DNA of 14,246 bases from JAGNLA01 sp964472265 (GTDB lineage Bacteria; Caldisericota; Caldisericia; JAAYUI01). Below are positions 6,482 to 13,891 of this stretch, piece after piece; position 1 is the stretch's first letter, and each line of letters opens with the position of its first letter. The notes beneath the pieces were generated by a model. It was not told where the DNA came from and did not search any database. It worked only from the letters and a program-made list of their open reading frames with translations. The translations under genes were made by a program, and so were the position numbers. The stretch covers positions 1 through 14,246 of the forward strand of contig CAYYJO010000053.1 in assembly GCA_964472265.1 (NCBI GenBank), read 5' to 3'.

Positions 6482-7102
6482 TTAGCCTAACTTCTTCAAT
6501 TCTCTTTCAACATAACCTACTTCATGGTTGATCCAATTTCGAACAAATTCAAGATATTTATAAGGATCATCTTTCCATGTAAAAAAACCTAGATTCGCAT
6601 TTTTATCAGATGAATATGTGCATACACTATATTTCTCTTTAATATCAGGCGGAATGTTAATATTTGTATCCCCACAAGCTTTATCTGTGTATTCTATTTC
6701 TAAAGAAACTTCGCTTACCCCAAAAGTTGGAGCATCTTCCTCTGCCCTTTTCTTATATATGCCATTATCTAGTTTTGTTTTAAAGTTCTTGAGCTGACCC
6801 AAATATCTTTGCAACATTTCAATGTCAAAAGCATTTTTATTTACTTTTATTGGTGTTTGTTTTATCACTTGTTTTTCAGTTTTTTTGTTCTCTGTTTTTA
6901 TTTTAGGCTGTTCTGTTTTTGTTTCTTGCTTAGGTTTTTCAGTTTTAACTACAGTCTGAGGTTCTTCTTTCTTTTCAATAGGTGATGTAGATACTACAGG
7001 ATTTTGTTTTTTTTCAGGTACAATGTCAATCGGTTTCGATGTACAATTCGACAACGAAAAAAGTATTATTAGTAAAGCTGTGATTACCTTTAAACTGCTC
7101 AT
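6482..7102 (-). CDS. AT-rich lipoprotein with Lys/Glu/Pro/Thr-rich linker, unknown function
   Basis: A 206-residue protein with a signal peptide ending in LSNC (Cys20); Asn just before the Cys is tolerated but less common. Residues about 23-88 are a low-complexity Lys/Glu/Pro/Thr/Gln linker, expected to be extended and perhaps to span the periplasm or reach peptidoglycan. Residues about 90-206 form a globular domain with no family I recognise, containing FDIEMLQRYLGQLKNF, two Cys (ACGD, VCTYS) that could pair, and FFTWKDDPYKYLEFVRNWI. I start at the ATG at 7100-7102, 8 bases after AGGAGG; a TTG two codons upstream is too close to that site. The gene is visibly richer in A+T, with different codon use from its neighbours, which suggests later acquisition. 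It lies between the purine/BON operon and the lipoprotein operon and does not overlap either. Confidence 0.75.
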   Translation of the reverse strand: MSSLKVITALLIILFSLSNCTSKPIDIVPEKKQNPVVSTSPIEKKEEPQTVVKTEKPKQETKTEQPKIKTENKKTEKQVIKQTPIKVNKNAFDIEMLQRYLGQLKNFKTKLDNGIYKKRAEEDAPTFGVSEVSLEIEYTDKACGDTNINIPPDIKEKYSVCTYSSDKNANLGFFTWKDDPYKYLEFVRNWINHEVGYVERELKKLG

Positions 7103-7129
7103 ATTCAACCCCTCCTTGTTTTTATGAAC

Positions 7130-7158
7130 ATTAGACGAGTTATAAAAAACCTCTACAA
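7130..7158 (-). promoter_or_regulatory. Candidate promoter of the AT-rich lipoprotein gene
   Basis: TTGTAG (7153-7158), 17-bp spacer, TCTAAT (7130-7135) on the minus strand; the -10 matches consensus at 5 of 6 positions and the -35 at 3 of 6. The -35 overlaps the stop codon of the BON-domain gene. Confidence 0.4.
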
Positions 7159-8049
7159 CTTCGGTTCCAGCTCCATGTAAACTTTTTTAACGCCTTTTAT
7201 TTTGGAGACAAGCGCTTCGGCTGCGATGATCTCTTTGGTGGTTGCTGCATAGCCCTTCAGGAAAACGTGGCCGTTTACAACGACCGGATTGATATCACGG
7301 GCGCGAACATCCTTTGACTTCCTGATCTCGTCTATTATCCTGACTTTCAGCTCGTCGTCAGGGTTGACGCCTTCCGACTGAAGCCTGATGCCGTTTTCAA
7401 CACCTTTTACGCCCGGAACCCTGAGGATCATGTCTGAGGCGATTTTTATCGAGCCTTTGTCCTTTGCGTTGCCGGTGAGGAACACCTTGCCCGACTTGAC
7501 CACAACCTGGAGGTGCCATATCTGGATTTTGCTCTCGTTGCCAAGGGCGAGCATGGATGCGTTTGCAAGGTCGATGTCCGATCTTGCCTGCGGAACCCTC
7601 ATCTGGTCAAGCACTTTTTTGACCCCCATGCACTCTTTGCCAAGGTCGATGATGGCGTCTCTGGCGTGAACCGAGCTTGCAGTTCCGAAAATTGAGAGGT
7701 TGCCGCCCTTGCTTGAGCCTGAAACCTTTGTTTCGTTTGGCATGTACCTTAAAAGCATTTCCCTGAATGCGTCTTCGATCTCTTCGTCTGAGACAGTTGT
7801 CTTTGCTGACTTTTCGAGCTTTATGGCGCCCCAGCCCGGGATGCTCTGAAGCTCGTTCATGACCTTGCTCTTTTCCTTTTCGTCCATGAGTGGGAGGGCA
7901 AGTCGTATGGTGTTGCCTGACTCCCTGACGCTGAAACCTTCCAGTTTTCTCTTTTCAAGCAGTTCCGTCAGTTTCCTGGCGGTCTTCTTAAGCTCGCTTC
8001 CGTCGCTCTGTCTTGAATTTTGAAGGCCCTTTGCGTCTCTTCTGTTCAT
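7153..8049 (-). CDS. Multi-BON-domain protein without signal peptide
   Basis: The 298-residue protein carries three clear BON domains at about 87-152, 159-225 and 232-296, each with an amphipathic helix, a VxxG-V-xLxG strand pair (VVVKSGKVFLTG, VVVNGHVFLKG) and a final V-P-G-V/K-G-V-K-x-V helix-strand turn. Residues 20-79 look like a fourth, more diverged unit. BON domains occur in OsmY-type periplasmic proteins, secretins and membrane-linked proteins and are thought to bind membranes or ligands. Here the N-terminus (MNRRDAKGLQNSRQ) is polar, with no signal peptide or membrane segment, so a cytoplasmic location is inferred. The ATG overlaps the purQ stop as ATGA, with AAGGAGG upstream, so it is the last gene of the purine operon. 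No purine-related role for it is known to me. Confidence 0.85.
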   Translation of the reverse strand: MNRRDAKGLQNSRQSDGSELKKTARKLTELLEKRKLEGFSVRESGNTIRLALPLMDEKEKSKVMNELQSIPGWGAIKLEKSAKTTVSDEEIEDAFREMLLRYMPNETKVSGSSKGGNLSIFGTASSVHARDAIIDLGKECMGVKKVLDQMRVPQARSDIDLANASMLALGNESKIQIWHLQVVVKSGKVFLTGNAKDKGSIKIASDMILRVPGVKGVENGIRLQSEGVNPDDELKVRIIDEIRKSKDVRARDINPVVVNGHVFLKGYAATTKEIIAAEALVSKIKGVKKVYMELEPKL

Positions 8050-8705
8050 GATCCTCCTTGGAATTTGAATAATTTCAGGCCATCGCCCGATCCGATTATT
8101 TCCTCTCCTGCCCTTTCAGGATGCGGCATCATTCCGACCACGTTTCCTTCAAGGTTGCATATTCCTGCTATGTCGGCCACCGATCCGTTGGGATTGAGGC
8201 CATTGTACCTAAACACCACCTGGTCGTTTTCAAACAGCTTGTCCAGCCCCCTGGTGTCAATATAGTACTTTCCGTCTCCGTGGGCAATGGGCACGCGGAG
8301 CTTCGAACCGACCAGAATATGCTTTGTGAAAGGTGTTCTCGACGTTTCACAGTTGAGGGTCACCCATCTGGATTCAAACTTCAGCGTGTTGTTGCGAAGG
8401 AGCGTGCCAGGGAGCAGTCCGGCTTCGGTGAGAATCTGGAAACCATTGCAGATACCGATGACAGGGCCACCGTTTTTTGCAAACGCCATGACTTTTTCCA
8501 TGACAGGCGAGAACTTTGCGATGGCGCCACACCTTAGGTAGTCACCATAGCTGAAACCGCCTGGAATGATGATCATCTGGGCGCCGTTGAGGTCTTCGGA
8601 TTTGTGCCATATTGGGAATGACTCGTTGTTTGAGACGTTGCCTGCAGTCCAGAGAGCGTCTGAATCGCAGTTGCTGCCAGGGAATATTACTACGCCGACT
8701 CTCAC
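8046..8705 (-). CDS. purQ: FGAM synthase glutaminase subunit PurQ
   Basis: Glutamine amidotransferase (class I, triad type) subunit that releases ammonia for conversion of FGAR to FGAM, together with PurS and the synthetase PurL. The 219-residue length is right for PurQ. Nucleophile Cys86 is in VIGICNGFQ, the oxyanion strand is IIIPGGFSYGDYLRCGA (45-61), and His195 and Glu197 are in MMPHPER. The start is GTG at 8703-8705, overlapping the purS stop as GTGA, which indicates coupled translation that helps keep the 1:1 assembly. purL is not in the window, although purS and purQ usually sit beside it. Confidence 0.96.
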   Translation of the reverse strand: MRVGVVIFPGSNCDSDALWTAGNVSNNESFPIWHKSEDLNGAQMIIIPGGFSYGDYLRCGAIAKFSPVMEKVMAFAKNGGPVIGICNGFQILTEAGLLPGTLLRNNTLKFESRWVTLNCETSRTPFTKHILVGSKLRVPIAHGDGKYYIDTRGLDKLFENDQVVFRYNGLNPNGSVADIAGICNLEGNVVGMMPHPERAGEEIIGSGDGLKLFKFQGGS

Positions 8706-8947
8706 GCCGGCCTCACCGTGAACACTTCCATGACAGGGTTGGCCAGGAGTTTTGAAGCCATGCTGTTTGCCTTGGCAATGGCCTCTTCCTGTGACATTGC
8801 CTCAACCTCGATGATGATGGATTTTCCGATTCTGACGCCTTTGATGCCAGTGAATCCGAGGCGTTCAAGAGCGTTTCCGACTGTTTTGCCCTGTGGGTCG
8901 AGGATGTCCGGCTTGAGCTGGACTGTGACTTCAATTCTGTGATTCAT
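8702..8947 (-). CDS. purS: FGAM synthase small subunit PurS
   Basis: An 81-residue subunit needed for the PurL-PurQ complex. It matches the family throughout: VTVQLKPDILDPQGKTVGNAL near the start, the GF.GIKGVRIGKSI strand-turn, and the EVEAMSQEEAIAKANSMASKLLANPVMEVF ending. The start overlaps the end of purC by 17 bp and the stop overlaps purQ. Its presence shows that this organism uses the small-PurL, three-protein type of FGAM synthase rather than the single large PurL of enterobacteria. Confidence 0.95.
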   Translation of the reverse strand: MNHRIEVTVQLKPDILDPQGKTVGNALERLGFTGIKGVRIGKSIIIEVEAMSQEEAIAKANSMASKLLANPVMEVFTVRPA

Positions 8948-9635
8948 TGATCCTCCTGATTACTTCCTTGTAGGCTTCCATGACTCCGCCCATGTCGCGC
9001 CTGAAGCGATCCTTGTCCATCTTTTCGTTTGTGTTTGTGTCCCAGAGCCTGCAAGTGTCGGGTGACCACTCGTCGGCAAGGATGACCTCGCCATGATAGT
9101 CGCCGAACTCGAGCTTGAAATCCACGAGCCTGAGGTTGATCTTGAGGAAGAAATCCTTCATGGCCTCGTTTATTTTTTTTGATAGCTCAACAATGCGGTC
9201 GAGCTGTTTTTCTGTGGCCCAGTCGAAGGCGAGGATGTGCTCCCTGCAAACGAGTGGATCGTGAAGGCTGTCGTCCTTGAGGTGGAACTGGATGATTGGC
9301 TGTTTTATGACTGTCCCCTCGGCGATGCCTGTCATCTTGGAAAGCGAGCCTGCGACAATGTTTCTCATGACCACTTCGATGGGGATGATTTTCACTTTCT
9401 TGCAAAGGTGGATTCTTGGTGGCTGGAATTCGACAAGGTGTGTAGGGATGCCCTTTTTTTCTAGATACTTGAAAACGACGTTGCTGATTTCAGCGTTTAT
9501 GACGCCCTTGCTGTCCATTGAGTCACGCTTTGTGCCGTCAAAAGCGGTGAAATCATCCTTGAACTCCACGATCACAAGATCGGGATTGTCCGATTCAAAG
9601 AGCGCCTTTGCCTTGCCTTCATAGAGTTTTTTCAT
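8931..9635 (-). CDS. purC: SAICAR synthetase PurC
   Basis: Joins CAIR and aspartate with ATP to give SAICAR, purine pathway step 7. The 234-residue chain is the compact bacterial form. KLYEGKAK (3-10) is the ATP-binding start; the first PROSITE-type signature is IPIEVVMRNIVAGSL (84-98) and the second LVDFKLEFG (170-178). In the next conserved block the usual DEISPD reads DEWSPD (188-193), a Trp where Ile or Leu is normal; the flanking residues are intact, so activity is still expected. The ATG overlaps the purB stop as ATGA and has GGAGG upstream. Confidence 0.97.
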   Translation of the reverse strand: MKKLYEGKAKALFESDNPDLVIVEFKDDFTAFDGTKRDSMDSKGVINAEISNVVFKYLEKKGIPTHLVEFQPPRIHLCKKVKIIPIEVVMRNIVAGSLSKMTGIAEGTVIKQPIIQFHLKDDSLHDPLVCREHILAFDWATEKQLDRIVELSKKINEAMKDFFLKINLRLVDFKLEFGDYHGEVILADEWSPDTCRLWDTNTNEKMDKDRFRRDMGGVMEAYKEVIRRINESQN

Positions 9636-10930
9636 GGTTCCTCCAGATTTCTAAGGAATATGTCATCGATGTATCGAAGATAGAATCCAACGTCGAAGAT
9701 GGCGTTTATGTCGCCCTCGTCGAGGAATCTCCTCACTTCCGAATCTGTCAGGCACGCATCCTTCAGCGGTGTTCCGCCTCTTGATGCCGGTATGGCCAGT
9801 CTTTGAACGATGCCGTAAGCCTGGTCTCTGCCGACTCCCCTGCTCATGAGCGCCACAAGCAGCCTGCCGGAGAATATTGCTCCGCCCGTCATCTCCATGT
9901 TCTTTGCCATTCGCTCTTTGTTGACCACAAGATTTGCCACAATTGAGTTCATCTTGCGGGTCATGTAGGCTGCAAGGATTGAAGAATCAGGCAGGATTAC
10001 TCGCTCAACTGACGAATGGGAGATGTCCCTCTCGTCCCAGAGCGCAACATTCTCAAGCGCCACGAGTGCGTTTGCACGCAGGATTCTTGCCAGTCCGCAA
10101 AGCTGCTCGGAAGTCTTTGGATTTTTCTTGTGAGGCATAGCCGAGGAACCGGTCTGGCCGGCTTTAAACGCCTCTTCAACCTCACCGATTTCTGTCCTCT
10201 GCAATGTCCTCAGTTGGGTTCCGATCCTGTCGATTGTTGCGCCAAGCTGTGCGATTGCCAGCATAAATTCGGCATGGCGGTCGCGTGAGATGACCTGTGT
10301 TGCCACAGGGTCAGGTTCGAGTCCGAGGAGTTCACAAACGATCTGTTCAAGGTCTGGGTGAAGGTTTGCATAAGTGCCGACTGCTCCGCTCATCTTGCCG
10401 ACGCGGTTGTTGTTTATTGCGTTTTCAAGGCGCTTTTTGTCGCGCCTGAGCTCCTGATAAAACGAGAGGAGTTTGAGTCCGAAAGAGATTGGTTCGGCAT
10501 GGATTCCGTGAGTCCTTCCCATTTCGGGTGTGTGCTTGAACTCAACGGCTCTGGTCTTCATTGTGGCTATGAGTTTGTCTAGCTCTGCCAGGATAATCCT
10601 GCCGGCTTCCACAATCTGCATTGATGTGGCTGTGTCGAGGATGTCCGACGATGTTGCGCCCTTGTGAATGTAGCAGGACTGTTCGGGGACGGTTTCGCCG
10701 AGAGCGTTTACGAAGGCCACCACGTCGTGGTCGGTGATCCGCTCAAGCTCGTCTACACGCTCGATTGTGAAAGTCATTCTGTCTTTGATGATTTTGAGTG
10801 AATCCATCGGGATTTCACCGAGTCTGCACCAGGCTTCACACAAGGCCACTTCAACATCTTTCATCAAGTCAAACCTGTGCTGTCTTGTCCAAACCTTTTC
10901 GGCTTCAGGCAAAGAGTACCTTGAAATCAT
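9632..10930 (-). CDS. purB: Adenylosuccinate lyase PurB
   Basis: Cleaves SAICAR to AICAR and adenylosuccinate to AMP, releasing fumarate in both. The 432-residue length is that of the short Bacillus/Thermotoga type. The family signature GSSAMPHKKNP is at 261-271 with the catalytic Ser on its mobile loop; His141 in GRTHGIHAEP and the HKGATSSD block (89-96) are present. Two adjacent ATGs (10933 and 10930) could serve; both overlap the purA stop. I choose the second because it is better spaced from AGGAG. The open frame extends 50 codons further upstream inside purA, but that extension is a shadow with no family similarity. Confidence 0.96.
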   Translation of the reverse strand: MISRYSLPEAEKVWTRQHRFDLMKDVEVALCEAWCRLGEIPMDSLKIIKDRMTFTIERVDELERITDHDVVAFVNALGETVPEQSCYIHKGATSSDILDTATSMQIVEAGRIILAELDKLIATMKTRAVEFKHTPEMGRTHGIHAEPISFGLKLLSFYQELRRDKKRLENAINNNRVGKMSGAVGTYANLHPDLEQIVCELLGLEPDPVATQVISRDRHAEFMLAIAQLGATIDRIGTQLRTLQRTEIGEVEEAFKAGQTGSSAMPHKKNPKTSEQLCGLARILRANALVALENVALWDERDISHSSVERVILPDSSILAAYMTRKMNSIVANLVVNKERMAKNMEMTGGAIFSGRLLVALMSRGVGRDQAYGIVQRLAIPASRGGTPLKDACLTDSEVRRFLDEGDINAIFDVGFYLRYIDDIFLRNLEEP

Positions 10931-12204
10931 CATCCTCTCCTGATTGTCTGGGTTTCGTCCGGGCCAACGCTCACGATCCTGACCGGAACGCCGGTGAAGT
11001 TTTCGATGAATTCGACATAATCCCTTGCCTGTTGGGGAAGGTCGCTGTATTTTCTGCAATCTCCAACTTCCGTCTCCCATCCCGGGATTTCGTCGTAGAT
11101 TGGAGTTACGTTGTCCAAAACCTCGGCATCGTTGTGGAAATCAGTGATGAGTCTGTTTCCCAGCCTGTAGGCTGAGCAAACCTTGATTGTTTTGAAGGCT
11201 CCAAGAACGTCCAGCATTGTTATGACAATCTCGGTGACTCCTGAAAGTTCAACGCTGTACTTGAGGGCGACAAGATCGAGCCATCCACAGTGCCTTGGTC
11301 TGCCTGTCGATGCGCCGTACTCGTTGCCTCGTTTTCTGATCAGTTCGCCAGTCTCGTTGTCCTGGATGGTTGGCATCGGGCCTCGACCAACACGGGTTTG
11401 GTACGCTTTCACAATGCCGATGATGTCGGAGCATTTTGAAGGAGCGATTCCAAACACGGAAAGACCTGAGGACGGAACGCAGGAAGAAGAGCTGACGTAG
11501 GGGTATGTTCCGTGGTCAATGTCCAGCAGGATGCCCTGGTTGCCTTCAAGGAGCATTGTTCCGCCTGCATTGACAACGTCTGTTGCAAGCCTTGTCGTGT
11601 CTGCTAGAAGTGGGAGAATCCTGTCCCTGACCTTCATGACCGGATCAATCACCTGCTCGATTGCAAGCGGTTCGGCCTTGTAAAGGTCGACAACGATCTT
11701 GTTCTTCATGTCCAGGTTTCTGGCAATCAGTTCCCTGAATCCCTTTTCATCCTGAAGGATACCTGCCCTGATGCCGATTCTGTTGGCTTTGTCGGCGTAA
11801 GTCGGGCCAACTCCCTTGAGCGTTGTTCCTATTGATTTTGATCCCCTGGAGGCTTCATCGAGCTTTTCAAGGTATCTGTTGTATTCGAGGATGAGATGCG
11901 CCCTGTCTGAAAGGAAGAGCCTTCCTTTTGTGGGCTTGCGCTTTTCAACTTCATCCAGTTCAGTGATCAGGCCGATTGGATCGATGACTGTGCCTGGGCC
12001 GATGAGGGCTTTTGGCTTGTCCGCCATGATGCCTGCCGGAATGACATGCAATACTGTTTTGACTCCACCGGAAACGATGGTGTGTCCTGAGTTGGGGCCT
12101 CCCGCATAACGGCCGACGAGATCAGAGTCGACTGACAGCATGTGCGTGATTTTACCCTTGGCCTCATCGCCCCACTGCAGTCCACAAATAACTTTAACCG
12201 GCAT
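10930..12204 (-). CDS. purA: Adenylosuccinate synthetase PurA
   Basis: Converts IMP and aspartate to adenylosuccinate with GTP, first step of the AMP branch. The 424-residue protein keeps the catalytic pair Asp13 (GLQWGDEAKGK, 8-18) and His41 (GGPNSGHT, 35-42) at E. coli numbering, plus IGTTLKGVGP, GILLDIDHGTYPYV, GPMPT and the GASTGRPRHCGWLD loop. The P-loop has Ala where the enterobacterial enzyme has Gly, and GGPNSGHT replaces GGHNAGHT; such variants occur in other deep-branching phyla as far as I recall, so I do not read them as loss of function. Because Asp13 is present it should not be a PurZ-type dGMP enzyme. It heads the purine operon with AGGAGG seven bases before the ATG. Confidence 0.97.
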   Translation of the reverse strand: MPVKVICGLQWGDEAKGKITHMLSVDSDLVGRYAGGPNSGHTIVSGGVKTVLHVIPAGIMADKPKALIGPGTVIDPIGLITELDEVEKRKPTKGRLFLSDRAHLILEYNRYLEKLDEASRGSKSIGTTLKGVGPTYADKANRIGIRAGILQDEKGFRELIARNLDMKNKIVVDLYKAEPLAIEQVIDPVMKVRDRILPLLADTTRLATDVVNAGGTMLLEGNQGILLDIDHGTYPYVSSSSCVPSSGLSVFGIAPSKCSDIIGIVKAYQTRVGRGPMPTIQDNETGELIRKRGNEYGASTGRPRHCGWLDLVALKYSVELSGVTEIVITMLDVLGAFKTIKVCSAYRLGNRLITDFHNDAEVLDNVTPIYDEIPGWETEVGDCRKYSDLPQQARDYVEFIENFTGVPVRIVSVGPDETQTIRRG

Positions 12205-12225
12205 AACAAGCCTCCTAGCTGGTCA

Positions 12226-12254
12226 ATTATAGAGCAAGAACTTGCATGAGGCAA
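12226..12254 (-). promoter_or_regulatory. Promoter of the purine operon with internal palindrome
   Basis: On the minus strand TTGCCT (12249-12254), 17 bp, then a perfect TATAAT (12226-12231). The predicted start of transcription is about 15 bases before the purA ATG, leaving room only for the ribosome binding site and none for a purine riboswitch. The palindrome GCAAG-TT-CTTGC (12234-12245) fills most of the spacer and is a candidate repressor site. Confidence 0.75.
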
Positions 12255-12327
12255 CAATATGAAACCGGTTGAACAAACGATTGCAAACGCTGTGACCAGA
12301 TATTGCCGTAAGTGAATCTTTACTTGA

Positions 12328-12732
12328 TCAGTCCAGCTTTGGGAAGATTCCGTGCGTTTTCTGGTGCTGTGCTATCAGTGAAAGAGCCTCGTCAAGTGAG
12401 GAGACAACGACAAGTTTTGTATTTGAAACAAATTTGAACAGGTTGATGATGAACTTGGGTGAAGGTGAATTTGAAACCACAATTGAAAGCTCAGATCGGT
12501 GCCTGAAAAGATCGCGCATTTTCCTTGAGTAGTACGACATGTGCGCGTAAGAAATCTTGCCCAGTTCTGAAATATCGGCGATCGTGTAAACCTTGTGGTC
12601 GAGGTTGCCCCACTCTTCGGCAGCTTCAGCAACGAGCAGATCAATGTCCATAAGGCATTCCGGTGAGCCTGAAATTTTTGCTATTGCTATATTCTTTTCG
12701 CTATCGTACCAACCATGTTTTGATAATGCCAT
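12328..12732 (-). CDS. STAS/SpoIIAA-like small protein A, unknown function
   Basis: A 134-residue soluble protein with no signal peptide or membrane segment. The pattern WYDSEKNIAIAKISG, HKVYTIADISELGKISY, a basic helix KMRDLFRHR, a strand LSIVVSN and a final SSLDEALSLI is that of single-domain STAS/SpoIIAA-like proteins, which act as anti-sigma antagonists or bind small molecules; the assignment rests on appearance. It aligns without gaps over 134 positions with the neighbour at 12912-13322, 49 identical by my count, including the WGN (41-43), HKVY (46-49), Asp53 and the GxFPxL end. No kinase, phosphatase or anti-sigma gene adjoins. The ATG has only a weak ribosome binding site (GGAAAG). Confidence 0.75.
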   Translation of the reverse strand: MALSKHGWYDSEKNIAIAKISGSPECLMDIDLLVAEAAEEWGNLDHKVYTIADISELGKISYAHMSYYSRKMRDLFRHRSELSIVVSNSPSPKFIINLFKFVSNTKLVVVSSLDEALSLIAQHQKTHGIFPKLD

Positions 12733-12911
12733 AACCGTCTGCTTTCCAAAAAAATGTGCAACAACAAATCCTAGTAACTTTTATACCGATTGCAAACAGA
12801 TACTTTAACCTTTTATGTTGGATTAGCCAATATTATTTTAGATAAAACAAATGGATGCTTTTTCAGTCCGGTTTCTCGGTAAAACTGGCAAATGCGATGT
12901 ACAATGCTTGA
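12733..12911 (-). promoter_or_regulatory. Intergenic region with candidate promoter between the two STAS-like genes
   Basis: Contains TATAAA near 12780-12785 on the minus strand with TTAAAG 17 bp upstream, a weak promoter for protein A. The 11-mer CGATTGCAAAC (12787-12797 as read on the plus strand) lies in its spacer and recurs at 12278-12288 upstream of purA. No gene seen. Confidence 0.35.
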
Positions 12912-13322
12912 TTATGAGCCAGAAAGCGGTGGAAACACACCTTCATGAGTTTGCATCTTTTTGATGATTTCTATTGCTTCGTCAACGCTTGTTGCTGTTG
13001 TGATCTTGATGCCGGATATGAACTGGTAGAGCTTGACAGTGAATTTGGATTCGATTGAATCGGCGATCATTACTGTGAGTGCAGCCCTTTCTTTTCTGAG
13101 TCGCTTCATCCGGTTTACATGGTATGAAACCTTTCCGTAATCGCCTTTTCCTGCTTTTCTAACGTCGCTTATGACATAAACCTTGTGGTTTTGGTTGCCC
13201 CAGACTTCCAGGTGTTTTTCGTAGACCTTGTCGAGGTCGCCCTTGTTTAATGGTTGCCCATTGTGTTTCATGATAGCGATGTTTGTTACAGGATCATAGG
13301 TGCCATCTACTTCAAAGCACAT
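12912..13322 (-). CDS. STAS/SpoIIAA-like small protein B, paralogue of protein A
   Basis: A 136-residue soluble protein that is about 37% identical to the neighbour over an ungapped 134-residue alignment. Shared anchors are YD (9-10), NIAI (14-17), WGN (41-43), HKVY (46-49), Asp53, SY (66-67), KF (93-94), DEA (114-116) and the GVFPPL end. The ATG at 13320-13322 follows AAGGAG at a good distance; the open frame extends 17 codons further up, but that stretch covers the promoter-like region and does not match the paralogue. The two genes are 179 bp apart, each with its own likely leader, which suggests duplication followed by separate control. The conserved Asp53 after a strand could be a functional site, but the usual phosphorylatable Ser/Thr of SpoIIAA cannot be assigned with confidence. 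Confidence 0.75.
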   Translation of the reverse strand: MCFEVDGTYDPVTNIAIMKHNGQPLNKGDLDKVYEKHLEVWGNQNHKVYVISDVRKAGKGDYGKVSYHVNRMKRLRKERAALTVMIADSIESKFTVKLYQFISGIKITTATSVDEAIEIIKKMQTHEGVFPPLSGS

Positions 13323-13345
13323 CAAACCACTCCTTGTCCACGAGC

Positions 13346-13373
13346 TACATATCCATTCTAAATATAGGGTCAA
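13346..13373 (-). promoter_or_regulatory. Weak candidate promoter for STAS-like protein B
   Basis: TTGACC (13368-13373), 16 bp, TATGTA (13346-13351) on the minus strand, about 24 bp before the ATG. The -35 is good and the -10 poor. Confidence 0.3.
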
Positions 13374-13570
13374 TACGGCTTTCTTTATTCTTGATTTGTG
13401 TTAGCCATAAAACATACATCCTGCACAAGCTTTTGGTTCAATACCAGATATATTAGTTTTTAACAATTTATCTAAATAATGATTGGTGCTTGATTTCTGG
13501 AATTTAGTGACAAAATGTGGTTTCGCCAAGGTCAAAAAGTATTTTTTTGACAATCTGACTGCCTGCATGG

Positions 13571-13646
13571 AATCATCCGGCTTTGCCAGTGATTTCCAGA
13601 TAACTGCAATCAAAGGGATTCCGTACCTCTCGACGTTAGCCGAGGT
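13571..13646 (+). repeat. Diverged dispersed repeat, unit A
   Basis: The first 32 bases (13571-13602) match 13892-13923 at 31 of 32 positions. The part 13591-13646 aligns without gaps to 13987-14042 at 38 of 56 positions by my count. It contains the small stem GGC-TTT-GCC and ends in GTTAGCCGAGGT. On the plus strand it reads SSGFASDFQI...LAEV. Confidence 0.75.
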
Positions 13647-13727
13647 TTAAAACTCTCTCATCCGGCTTCCAGCCACATTCTCCCCAAACTTCGAGGTGAA
13701 GGATACTGTAATTTTTATCTTTGTTTG

Positions 13728-13756
13728 TCCCCCTTATTAAGGGTGATACAGGGGGA
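13728..13756. repeat. REP-like palindrome 1
   Basis: TCCCCC (13728-13733) and GGGGGA (13751-13756) form an outer stem around CCCTT-ATT-AAGGG. It looks like the short dispersed CCCCCTTA...GGGGGATT palindromes of many bacterial genomes. Confidence 0.5.
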
Positions 13757-13803
13757 TTATATGGCGCTCCCCAAACAATATTTGAGGCATTAATAAACCC
13801 TCC

Positions 13804-13836
13804 GGCACTTCGTGCCACCTCCCTTCATAATGGAGG
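13804..13836. repeat. REP-like double hairpin 2
   Basis: Two adjacent stems: GGCAC-TTC-GTGCC (13804-13816) and CCTCC / GGAGG (13818-13822 with 13832-13836). No poly-T tract follows, so a terminator is unlikely. Confidence 0.5.
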
Positions 13837-13891
13837 CAAAAGATATCGTTTTTTCTTATCTTTCTTGTTTATTACCACTTTGAATTATTGA

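Noticed and set aside
10931..11080. A 50-codon N-terminal extension of purB.
   Set aside because: It lies wholly inside purA in another frame, is Arg/Gly/Pro-rich without family similarity, and a well-placed ribosome binding site supports the ATG at 10930.
10930..12204. PurA as a PurZ-like enzyme of the 2-aminoadenine pathway because of its unusual P-loop.
   Set aside because: Catalytic Asp13 and His41 are retained and the gene heads a standard purine operon; the Ala variant is also found in ordinary PurA enzymes as far as I recall.
12275..12295. An E. coli-type PurR box upstream of purA.
   Set aside because: Only the GCAAACG half resembles the consensus, and the second half does not match.
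13401..13613. A 70-codon minus-strand open frame as a gene.
   Set aside because: It runs antisense to the repeat units, has no ribosome binding site, and its content is explained by the repeats.
13636..13818. A minus-strand frame containing HLEVWG, the same six residues as in STAS-like protein B, as a possible gene fragment.
   Set aside because: Only six residues match, the flanking sequence does not align, and the frame runs through REP-like palindromes.
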